Source: Flavobacteriales bacterium
GTDB lineage: Bacteria > Bacteroidota > Bacteroidia > Flavobacteriales_F > PHOS-HE28
Assembly: GCA_020437875.1 (NCBI GenBank)
Contig: JAGQVR010000199.1
Location: 1 to 5,255, forward strand
DNA length: 5,255 nt
Direction of reading: 5' to 3'
The translations under genes were made by a program, and so were the position numbers. Of the stretch, positions 1 through 5,071 are shown one piece after another. A model generated the notes under the pieces. The model did not search any database. It was not told the DNA's origin and saw nothing but the letters and a program-made list of their open reading frames with translations. Numbering within the stretch: position 1 is the first letter of the stretch; every line of letters begins with the position of its first letter.

Positions 1-66
1 GGCCAGTTCGCGTACGGTCATCGCGCGTGGTATCGTGTCGCCCTGCAGGTGTGATGATCGCTTCAT
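1..66 (-). CDS. 5' end of an unidentified gene, truncated by the window edge
   Basis: The last 66 bases toward the left edge, read on the minus strand, form 22 open codons. They begin with ATG AAG (residues MKRSSHLQ) and include a second possible start giving MTVRELA. Too little is present to assign a family. The start at 66 is preferred to an overlapping ATG at 76 in another frame because its third codon positions are more often G or C, as in the neighbouring genes. A TAnnTTG promoter-like element lies 28 bases upstream (94-101). It shares an 11-base identical stretch with the element upstream of the gene at 2250-2981, which supports a transcript starting here. No Shine-Dalgarno is evident. 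The gene could equally start at the internal ATG at 21, or not be real. Confidence 0.42.
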   Translation of the reverse strand, partial: MKRSSHLQGDTIPRAMTVRELA

Positions 67-93
67 CAGCGTTCATGGGAGGTGATCCCCGAA

Positions 94-101
94 CCAAGTT
101 A
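94..101 (-). promoter_or_regulatory. Candidate -7 promoter box (TAACTTGG) for the gene leaving the left edge
   Basis: Read on the minus strand the sequence is TAACTTGG, close to the Bacteroidota -7 consensus TAnnTTTG with one T missing. The longer stretch GGTCTAACTTG (95-105) is repeated exactly at 3003-3013, also on the minus strand and also a short distance before a start codon. No clear -33 TTG is present at the expected spacing, so this is a weak call resting mainly on the repeat and its position. Confidence 0.35.
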
Positions 102-180
102 GACCGCTACACGTCCCGCCCCGAACCACCGCATTGATCGTTCACCGGCTGTCGGACACCGTGCGGATGTCATTCCACGA

Positions 181-1362
181 TCAGTGCACTACCAGCCGCT
201 CCTGGCCGATCACGATGCCATCATCAAGCACCTGTACGAGGTAGACACCGGCATGGAGCGGGCTGATATCGATGGTAGCACCGGCCTGCATGTTGGCCAC
301 GCCTTGGGAGAGGCTCAGACGACCGGCGGCGTCCAACAGCCTTATGGTGGCGGCCGATGGCCGGGAGGGGAACCACACCTGCATGGTGCCGTTGGCGGGA
401 TTGGGTACCAACATCGGTCCGTCGGCCGTGGTGGCAAGCTCTTCGGTACCTACGAAGGAACATCCTGTCACTCCCAGGAAGGATGCACGGTATTGCATGA
501 AATGAGCGTTCATGCGGTCCACCTGCCCCTGCGTGAACATGTTCTTGCAACCACGGTAGGAATAATCCATGTAGTTCATGGTCAGGTCGCCAATGGTGGT
601 ATTCCCGCAGGAAAAGAAGGGATAGGTAGGACAGTCGTAGTGGTAGGTCTGCAAGGGCGTGTCGTCCACGCCATCGTTGCCGCACGATTGCAAGCCGAAG
701 GTGCCCCCGAACACATGATCAAGGCCGAGGTAGTGCCCCACTTCATGCGTGAGCGTTCGTGTGGCACCTACGGCCTCGGGGTAGTCGATGGCCACCCCAT
801 CATGGGCGTTGCCGTGGCTTTCCGGCTGGGAGGCCGTCCCCAGGAAGTAGCTGCGGTTGACCACGTAGATGTTCAGGTAATGATGCTGGTCCCATGGGTC
901 CCTCCCCCCGGTCTCCTCATGGAACATGTGGGTGTTCCCCAGCCAGGTATCCATGAACATCACCGTATCGGTATAGGTGCGTGTGATCCCGTTCGTGGGG
1001 TTCCCCATCGGGTCCAGGTCCGCGAAACAGAACTGGAAATCGGAACCGGCGGCGATGCCGAGCAGGGCGGCAGGGGTGTTCACCGCATCGGGATTGGTGC
1101 GCCGGAGATCCTGGTTCAACACTTCCAACTGTTGCACGAGGGCCGCATCAGGCACGTTCTCGGCGGCCGTGTGCCAGATCACGTGCATCACCACCGGAAT
1201 GGTGATGTCCTGTCCACGCAACGCTGCGGAAGCGTGTTGGGCCATGTGCTCATCCACGGCCTCCGCACCTCCATCCATCACCATGCACCGGAACTGAGCA
1301 GTGGTGTTCAACGTGATCCCGAACCCGGCAATGCCGATGAGCATTGTGGGGAGCTTTCGCAT
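181..1362 (-). CDS. Secreted M43 (cytophagalysin/pappalysin-type) zinc metalloprotease with T9SS sorting domain
   Basis: This 393-residue protein is a probable extracellular zinc endopeptidase. Residues 1-23 are a signal peptide (MRKLPTMLIGIAG...TTAQ). A short segment with Cys26 precedes a catalytic domain (about 54-290). That domain has the extended zinc motif HEVGHYLGLDH at 206-216 (three His ligands, Glu207 as general base) and the Met-turn MNYMDYS at 262-268. It also has typical M43 stretches: IPVVMHVIW near 55, DPMGNPTNGITRT near 116, and GVDDTP before cysteines at 244 and 252. Residues about 316-393 match a type A T9SS sorting domain: VPNPANG, then LLDAAGR, then HAGVYLVQV and a basic/hydrophobic end. 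The frame is open upstream to 1560, but a start at 1362 (or 1374) gives the signal peptide directly and falls after a -7-like box. The substrate is unknown. The M43 assignment is secure from the motifs; export by T9SS is inferred from the tail. Confidence 0.93.
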   Translation of the reverse strand: MRKLPTMLIGIAGFGITLNTTAQFRCMVMDGGAEAVDEHMAQHASAALRGQDITIPVVMHVIWHTAAENVPDAALVQQLEVLNQDLRRTNPDAVNTPAALLGIAAGSDFQFCFADLDPMGNPTNGITRTYTDTVMFMDTWLGNTHMFHEETGGRDPWDQHHYLNIYVVNRSYFLGTASQPESHGNAHDGVAIDYPEAVGATRTLTHEVGHYLGLDHVFGGTFGLQSCGNDGVDDTPLQTYHYDCPTYPFFSCGNTTIGDLTMNYMDYSYRGCKNMFTQGQVDRMNAHFMQYRASFLGVTGCSFVGTEELATTADGPMLVPNPANGTMQVWFPSRPSAATIRLLDAAGRLSLSQGVANMQAGATIDISPLHAGVYLVQVLDDGIVIGQERLVVH

Positions 1363-1583
1363 GATGGCTCGCATGCATCCAAGATAGGTCGAACCAGAGC
1401 CTTTGTCGGGTTCCCTCCTTTGGGCGGGATCCTGCACCCAGCGCCGCAGGAACGGCTCTCGTCGGCCTGCTGCCAACCGCCGCAGGCGCTGGTGTGCACT
1501 GTCGATGAGGACTTGGTTCCTCCTGCCACATCGCTTTGGACGGCCAAGCGACCCCACCATTCACCCTAAATTCAACACCTACC
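1363..1583. other. Non-coding stretch between the M43 gene and the hairpin
   Basis: About 220 bases separate the protease start from the hairpin at 1584-1600. The protease frame stays open through this stretch, but the encoded residues are Arg-rich and low in hydrophobics (for example GRPKRCGRRNQ and RRLAAGRREP). They would sit in front of a normal signal peptide, so they are unlikely to be translated. The minus strand contains the Shine-Dalgarno-like strings AGGAGG and AAAGGAGGG near 1526 and 1420, but no ATG follows either at a useful distance. Apart from the -7-like box at 1379-1386, nothing convincing was seen. Confidence 0.5.
1379..1386 (-). promoter_or_regulatory. Candidate -7 promoter box (TATCTTGG) for the M43 protease gene
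   Basis: On the minus strand TATCTTGG lies 16 bases before the ATG at 1362 and only 4 before the ATG at 1374. It fits TAnnTTTG with one mismatch and has the same TAnnTTG form as the elements before three other genes here. If real, the transcript would begin about at or after 1374, favouring 1362 as the start and implying a very short leader. No good -33 TTG is visible at the right distance, so support is modest. Confidence 0.3.
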
Positions 1584-1600
1584 GCCTGCCCTCGGCAGGC
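1584..1600 (-). terminator. Hairpin directly after the 45-codon ORF, probable intrinsic terminator
   Basis: GCCTGCC-CTC-GGCAGGC forms a perfect 7-bp GC-rich stem with a 3-base loop. It begins 2 bases beyond the stop codon of the minus-strand ORF at 1603-1740. The downstream minus-strand sequence has only scattered Ts (TGTTGAATTT), not a clean U-tract, so termination efficiency is uncertain. The same palindrome could be a copy of a dispersed genomic repeat, or an attenuator upstream of the protease gene. Confidence 0.55.
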
Positions 1601-1602
1601 TG

Positions 1603-1740
1603 CTACATGCCCCACAGGAAGAAGTTGATGAACTTGCTGGAGCAGGTGTTCGCGGCGCGTGTGTGGCCACAGGCGCTGGCGAGGGAGATGGAGAACGCAT
1701 TGCGCTGCACGAACTTGGCATGGATCTTAGCAAGCCCCAT
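1603..1740 (-). CDS. Small 45-aa protein of unknown function
   Basis: A short minus-strand ORF starts MGLAKIHAKFVQRNAFS and ends INFFLWGM, followed by TAG. Three signs suggest it is real. First, a GGAGG Shine-Dalgarno sits 4 bases before the ATG (1745-1749), the best ribosome binding site in this window. Second, codons are strongly biased, almost all ending in C or G after the first few, with repeated TTC, GCC, AGC and ATC. Third, a GC-rich hairpin follows the stop immediately. The peptide is mildly basic, with two cysteines (24 and 33), His7 and His26 (ACGHTR...NTC) and an aromatic C-terminus (FINFFLWGM). It has no convincing signal peptide or full transmembrane helix. I do not recognise a family. 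Its start is only 14 bases from the divergent gene at 1755. Alternatives are a leader peptide for an attenuator, or a chance ORF in GC-rich DNA. Confidence 0.6.
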   Translation of the reverse strand: MGLAKIHAKFVQRNAFSISLASACGHTRAANTCSSKFINFFLWGM

Positions 1741-1744
1741 AGAA

Positions 1745-1749
1745 CCTCC
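1745..1749 (-). promoter_or_regulatory. Shine-Dalgarno GGAGG of the 45-codon ORF
   Basis: On the minus strand the sequence reads GGAGG TTCT ATG: a full core Shine-Dalgarno with a short 4-base spacer. The other genes in the window lack such a site, as is common in Bacteroidota, so it stands out and supports translation from 1740. It lies in the 14-base gap shared with the divergent gene at 1755. Confidence 0.55.
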
Positions 1750-1754
1750 AACCC

Positions 1755-2219
1755 ATGAAGATCACCACCGTACACGGCACGCTCACCTCGCATGGGGGTA
1801 GCAAGGGCATTGCCGATGGCTTGCAGCAGTACCACCACCTCAGCTTCCAGGAGGTCGGTGGCGGCGAACTGATCGCGCGCAACGTGCGCGTCTGGGGCGA
1901 TGTGGACCGCCTGCTTCAGGTGGGATCGCAGGGCACTTTCGTCATCGGCAAGGACATCTTCGCGCCCAACGAACTGCACGCCATCCGTATCGGTGAGCAC
2001 GAGGCCTTCAACCCCTACATCAAGAAAGGGCTGGCCAAGGCCTATGCGATCATGGGGGTCACGCTGATCCTCGGGTTGGCGTTGAGCTTCGTCCTGATCG
2101 GCATCCCCATCGCGCTCATGGCGATCTACCGCATGATCCAGGTGCCGCGCATGCGGCGCAAGCTGCAGGATACCCTGCGTGCCGAAGGGTTCAAGATGGC
2201 CACGGTGCGGGAGATCTGA
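1755..2219 (+). CDS. Hypothetical membrane protein, soluble beta-rich N-terminus plus C-terminal membrane hairpin
   Basis: This is a 154-residue protein of unrecognised family. Residues 1-80 look beta-rich and soluble (MKITTVHGTL..., LLQVGSQGTFVIG), with no signal peptide. Residues about 97-127 are a long hydrophobic run (AYAIMGVTLILGLALS, then FVLIGIPIALMAIY) broken by Gly and Pro near 116-118. The flanks are basic on both sides: NPYIKKGLAKA before and PRMRRKLQ after. By the positive-inside rule this fits a tight two-helix hairpin with both ends in the cytoplasm, although one long helix is possible. Its ATG is the only sensible start; no Shine-Dalgarno is seen. The gene is divergent from the small ORF at 1603-1740 and converges on the 2250-2981 gene with 30 bases between stops. 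Codon bias is strong and matches its neighbours. The function cannot be stated. Confidence 0.82.
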   Translation: MKITTVHGTLTSHGGSKGIADGLQQYHHLSFQEVGGGELIARNVRVWGDVDRLLQVGSQGTFVIGKDIFAPNELHAIRIGEHEAFNPYIKKGLAKAYAIMGVTLILGLALSFVLIGIPIALMAIYRMIQVPRMRRKLQDTLRAEGFKMATVREI

Positions 2220-2249
2220 TCGAGGCGGTGGCGCAGGCTGCGGAGCGGG

Positions 2250-2981
2250 TCAGCGGACCACGATCCTGTGCACGTGCCGCATGCCACCGCGGGTAAGAAC
2301 CGCCGAGTAGATCCCGAGCGGCACGGCCTGCAGGGCGAACTCCAACCGTTGCGCGCCCGCCAGGCGCTGCACCACCGCGCCACGGACATCGACCAGCAAC
2401 GCCTGCCACCTACCCGGCGGTAGATCCACCACCAGGCGCTGCTGGTCCGGATCGTGGCGTAACACGGGTGCGGCTTCGGCAGGCGAATCGGAGATCCCCG
2501 TGAGGTCGGTGTCGCAACCGGCAGCCGGGGCCTCGGAATAGTCGAACATCACGGTGCTGCAGGTGTTCACCAGGAACCAACCGAAGGGGTCCACCACGGT
2601 GGCCGTGGGCGCGACCCACACCTGGTTCCACGGGCCAGGGCCGAAGCCATTGCCCGTGCTGTCCACGTTCACGATCAAGCTGGCACCCTCCTTCAGGGCG
2701 ATCTCGGAGGCAGCGATACCACCAAAGGCGGTGGAGTCGATGATCACGGTGCCGCCCGTTTCCACCCAGACCGAGAGCTCCGCACCGGAGAGGTGGAGCG
2801 TATCGCCCGGGCATACCCACGCGCACCAATAGCCACCGTGCAGTGTATCCGTACCCGTGTAGGCCATGGTGTAGGGATGGATGGTCGTGGCGCAGTCATC
2901 CACCCAGGGGTTCGACCCGCATTGCTGGGCAATGGCCGGGATGGCGAAGATGAAGCAGCTGAGAAGGGTGATGTTGCGCAT
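2250..2981 (-). CDS. Small secreted T9SS cargo protein, unknown function
   Basis: The 243-residue protein begins with a signal peptide (MRNITLLSCFIFAIPAIAQ, 1-19). Mature residues about 20-150 contain six cysteines (21, 30, 53, 57, 141, 156), which could form disulfides. They also contain runs of short beta strands separated by Gly/Thr/Ala turns (LHLSGAELSVWVETGGTVII, then ASLIVNVDSTGNG and VWVAPTATVV), a pattern suggesting a beta-helix or beta-sandwich. Residues about 171-243 form a T9SS-type sorting domain: RLVVDLPPGRW, LLVDVRGAVV, then PLGIYSAVLT and a basic tail ending RIVVR. The frame is open up to 3071. The start at 2981 gives the signal peptide directly and lies 21 bases after a promoter-like element. 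The protein is expected on or outside the cell; its role is unknown and I see no catalytic motif. Confidence 0.86.
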   Translation of the reverse strand: MRNITLLSCFIFAIPAIAQQCGSNPWVDDCATTIHPYTMAYTGTDTLHGGYWCAWVCPGDTLHLSGAELSVWVETGGTVIIDSTAFGGIAASEIALKEGASLIVNVDSTGNGFGPGPWNQVWVAPTATVVDPFGWFLVNTCSTVMFDYSEAPAAGCDTDLTGISDSPAEAAPVLRHDPDQQRLVVDLPPGRWQALLVDVRGAVVQRLAGAQRLEFALQAVPLGIYSAVLTRGGMRHVHRIVVR

Positions 2982-3001
2982 GTGCCCGTTGTTCGGATGG
3001 C

Positions 3002-3033
3002 TCAAGTTAGACCACGGCTGGGGTCTCCACAAA
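3002..3033 (-). promoter_or_regulatory. Candidate promoter (TTTG-N20-TAACTTGA) of the 2250-2981 gene
   Basis: On the minus strand TTTG (3033-3030) is followed after exactly 20 bases by TAACTTGA (3009-3002). This resembles the Bacteroidota -33 TTG / -7 TAnnTTTG arrangement. The ATG at 2981 follows after 20 bases, leaving a plausible short leader. The -7 region lies in GGTCTAACTTG, an exact 11-base copy of the element at 95-105. Confidence 0.5.
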
Positions 3034-3071
3034 CCTGCTCCGTGATCATCCGTCTCCGGACCCAGCCCCAC

Positions 3072-3179
3072 TCACCTCCGCACCACCGTGCCGCCCGTGA
3101 CCACCCCGTTGCCGCCGACCACCAGGATGTGGTAGAGGCCCGGCGTGGCTGGTAGCTGGTGTTGAAGCATGAGTGGCGA
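3072..3179 (-). pseudogene. Orphan C-terminal tail of a T9SS sorting domain (gene remnant)
   Basis: Read on the minus strand, the frame ending in TGA at 3072 encodes QLPATPGLYHILVVGGNG followed by VVTGGTVVRR. This is the typical last third of a T9SS sorting domain: Leu-Pro-x-Gly-Leu-Tyr, a beta strand, a turn, a final strand and a basic end. Upstream the match stops at about 3170-3180. The frame reaches a stop at 3264-3266 without any further sorting-domain or protein-like sequence. The rest of the gene is therefore missing and the 5' region of the plus-strand gene lies there instead. Only a 32-codon ORF from ATG at 3170 remains, with no signal peptide, so it is unlikely to make a working product. 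Its orientation matches the gene at 2250-2981, whose promoter lies just downstream. Confidence 0.62.
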
Positions 3180-3240
3180 GGCGAAGAAGAGAAGTATTGC
3201 GCATCGCGCCAACGGGTCACCCGTCGTGTGCCGAACCGCG

Positions 3241-3272
3241 TTGATACGGCTTCGGAAAACCGTCTATATTGC
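3241..3272 (+). promoter_or_regulatory. Candidate promoter (TTG-N21-TATATTGC) of the propeller gene
   Basis: TTG at 3241-3243 is followed after 21 bases by TATATTGC at 3265-3272, close to the Bacteroidota -33/-7 arrangement. The box directly abuts an ATG at 3273. A transcript starting about 5-8 bases downstream would miss that ATG but include the next in-frame one at 3291. Confidence 0.5.
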
Positions 3273-3290
3273 ATGAAGATCCATTGCCTC

Positions 3291-4775
3291 ATGCAACAAC
3301 GTTGGCCCATCTTAGTGGTGCTTTGCCTGCTCGCCACCTTTCCGGCACATGCGCAATCGCAATCCTGGTCCGTGAACGGTGCTCCTCCGGACAGTTACTT
3401 GCAAGACGCCACGGAGGTCTATGGTTTGAATAATGGGGATGTGATACTGGTGGATGGCGGGGCCGTGGCGCGTGTCAGCCCGGGCGGTACCGTTCAGTGG
3501 GCGAGGACCTATCAACAGAATGATACGCTGATCCTGATCACTGATGTTCTCGAATACTCCGATGGCCGCCTGCTGATGGCCATCGTCAAGATCCCCGATC
3601 TATACACCAAGATCGGTTGGATGCGGACGAACGACCAGGGCGTGCCGCAGCAGGCAGCGTTCTTCGTGGATCCGCCGGAGGCGTCCGCGCTTGCCACCAT
3701 CGACATCCACCCATCGGACAATTCATTCACCATCTGCGCCACGTCCTCGGGCCCTCTCTATCATGACCATCTTTTCCGTTTCGGACCGACAGGTAACCTC
3801 ATCTACTCGCGCGTGGAGACCGGTGGTGAGATCCTGGTATTCTCACTCGACCAATGCTCCTCTGGTGATGATACGTATATCGTGACTCCTTCGTCCATCC
3901 TTAAGGTGGATGAGGTCGGTGCACCTGTCTGGGTGTCAGACCTACTGGGTAATGGTTTCTTCAGTTTCTACAGATACCACCGCGTCCAAGCAGCTCCAGA
4001 AGGTGTGTATTTCACCTTCGAGGGCTTCGACGGCAACATCTCAAGACCTGGTATCGGTCTGTTAAGCCATGAGGGCGAGATACTCTGGGCCAAGATGATC
4101 ATGGCGGACCATCCCTTGCTGAATGATGAGCCGGACATACGGGACATCGAACTGGTCGTCTCCCAGTTGCGTGTTGCCGTATGTGTCGGCCTACCGGATG
4201 ACTTCTTCCTCTTCTCCTTCACCCAGCAACTGCAGGAGATGCACGGCAGCCATGTTCCAGTGGATCGCCGACCTGAGCGTATTGCATTGACCAACGACCA
4301 AGGGGTGGCCATCGCACATGAGTCCATTGGCTATGGAACGGTCCTCCATATCACGGATGCCAGCCTGAGCCTGGGGGAATGTGTACAGGAGGTTCCCTTC
4401 TCCCTCGAGGATCAGTCGTATAACCCGATCGAGTGGTTCTTGCCGGAGATCGCCGCGTACGCGACCACTTGGGCCCCAGCCACGATCACCGCGACTTCGT
4501 TCAACACCGTGAGCAATGACATATGCCTGGGGATCGGTATGGCCGAGCTTCGTGACCCAGGTCGATCCCTTGTGGTCGAGAACGAACTGCTCACCGTACG
4601 ATCCACGGAGCCGATGAATTCCGCTTACACGATCCTGGATCTCGCCGGAAAAGTCCATTCCCAAGGAGTGCTTCGTGGTCACGAAGTGCAGATCGGAGTC
4701 TCGGCGCTTGCTCCGGGCAGCTACTTGCTCCACTCCCCGGGATCCACGGCATTACGATTCGTAGTGTATCGTTAG
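3291..4775 (+). CDS. Secreted propeller-like repeat protein with T9SS sorting domain
   Basis: From ATG 3291 this gives 494 residues; ATG 3273 would add six (MKIHCL). The frame opens at 3159, but that part overlaps the promoter-like element and the orphan sorting-domain tail. Residues 1-21 are a signal peptide (MQQRWPILVVLCLLATFPAHA). The body shows about seven repeats, each a strand, a D/G turn with 'G', then a strand with W or an aromatic. They start near 49 (VARVSPGGTVQWAR), 108 (GWMRTNDQGVPQQ), 160 (LFRFGPTGNLIYSR), 202 (ILKVDEVGAPVWV), 254 (GLLSHEGEILWAK), 305 and 350. The spacing of about 42-59 residues fits a seven-bladed propeller of the PQQ-like or WD-like kind. Residues about 427-494 resemble a T9SS sorting domain (YTILDLAGKV, then SALAPGSYLL, ending FVVYR). 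Compared with its neighbours the gene has a more AT-rich, less biased codon use. Ligand or enzyme activity cannot be assigned. Confidence 0.85.
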   Translation: MQQRWPILVVLCLLATFPAHAQSQSWSVNGAPPDSYLQDATEVYGLNNGDVILVDGGAVARVSPGGTVQWARTYQQNDTLILITDVLEYSDGRLLMAIVKIPDLYTKIGWMRTNDQGVPQQAAFFVDPPEASALATIDIHPSDNSFTICATSSGPLYHDHLFRFGPTGNLIYSRVETGGEILVFSLDQCSSGDDTYIVTPSSILKVDEVGAPVWVSDLLGNGFFSFYRYHRVQAAPEGVYFTFEGFDGNISRPGIGLLSHEGEILWAKMIMADHPLLNDEPDIRDIELVVSQLRVAVCVGLPDDFFLFSFTQQLQEMHGSHVPVDRRPERIALTNDQGVAIAHESIGYGTVLHITDASLSLGECVQEVPFSLEDQSYNPIEWFLPEIAAYATTWAPATITATSFNTVSNDICLGIGMAELRDPGRSLVVENELLTVRSTEPMNSAYTILDLAGKVHSQGVLRGHEVQIGVSALAPGSYLLHSPGSTALRFVVYR

Positions 4776-5071
4776 AACGTCGGATCATCGCGAGGTGACC
4801 TGGTCGAAGCATGGAGCATGTGCTATGAACCCCTGAAGGGTCTCCGCCTCCACCGCCAAATGCGGCGGGAAGTCCGACGGTCCACGATCTGCTGAGCCTC
4901 CCTCCCACCTCATAGCGCTGCCTCGATCAGCACCGCACGGACAAATTCCGAGCGGTGACCGTTCACATCCTGCATCCCTTCTCGATGACAAGGAATATAT
5001 CTTCCCTGCCATACGATCGCCGCGACAAGTGATCGATGCAGGTGGATACCAGTGGACATTCATTCAAGCCC
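4776..5071. other. Intergenic region, no convincing gene
   Basis: These 296 bases separate two plus-strand genes. Long minus-strand frames cross it but lack protein-like composition, signal peptides or ribosome binding sites. A weak hairpin CCGCC-aaatgc-GGCGG (4853-4868) without a T-run could be the 3' end structure of the propeller gene's transcript, but this is uncertain. TATCTTC at 4998-5004 differs by one base from the TAnnTTG elements elsewhere. However, it lies 67 bases before the next start and has no -33 TTG, so it is not called as a promoter. Confidence 0.5.

Noticed and set aside
115..180. Possible terminator hairpin after the M43 stop
   Set aside because: Only short imperfect pairings (such as TGTC/GACA) were found, with no T-run, so no terminator is called.
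1363..1560. N-terminal extension of the M43 protease frame (66 residues, Arg-rich)
   Set aside because: It would bury a standard signal peptide behind a charged segment and run through the -7-like box. The start at 1362 explains the protein better.
184..1569. A 461-codon open frame on the plus strand, opposite the M43 protease
   Set aside because: It mirrors the protease almost exactly. The open frame follows from the strong G/C third-position bias of the real gene. Its product is rich in His, Gly and Val with no domain, signal peptide or ribosome binding site.
1403..1801. 132-codon plus-strand frame across the small ORF and the membrane-protein start
   Set aside because: Arg/Trp-rich and low complexity, with poor codon bias and no ribosome binding site. 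It overlaps two better-supported genes.
2982..3071. 30-residue upstream extension of the 2250-2981 gene
   Set aside because: It contains the promoter-like element and lacks protein-like composition. The internal Met at 2981 begins a clear signal peptide.
3159..3272. Upstream extension of the propeller gene to ATG 3159
   Set aside because: It overlaps the orphan sorting-domain tail and the TTG-N21-TATATTG element, and encodes a charged stretch before a normal signal peptide.
4818..4895. 25-codon plus-strand ORF (MCYEPLKGLRLHRQM...) after the propeller gene
   Set aside because: It has no ribosome binding site, no recognisable motif and is very short. It probably arises by chance.
4785..5063. 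92-codon minus-strand frame in the gap before the BspA-like gene
   Set aside because: Mixed codon use, no ribosome binding site, no signal peptide or domain. Its composition looks random.
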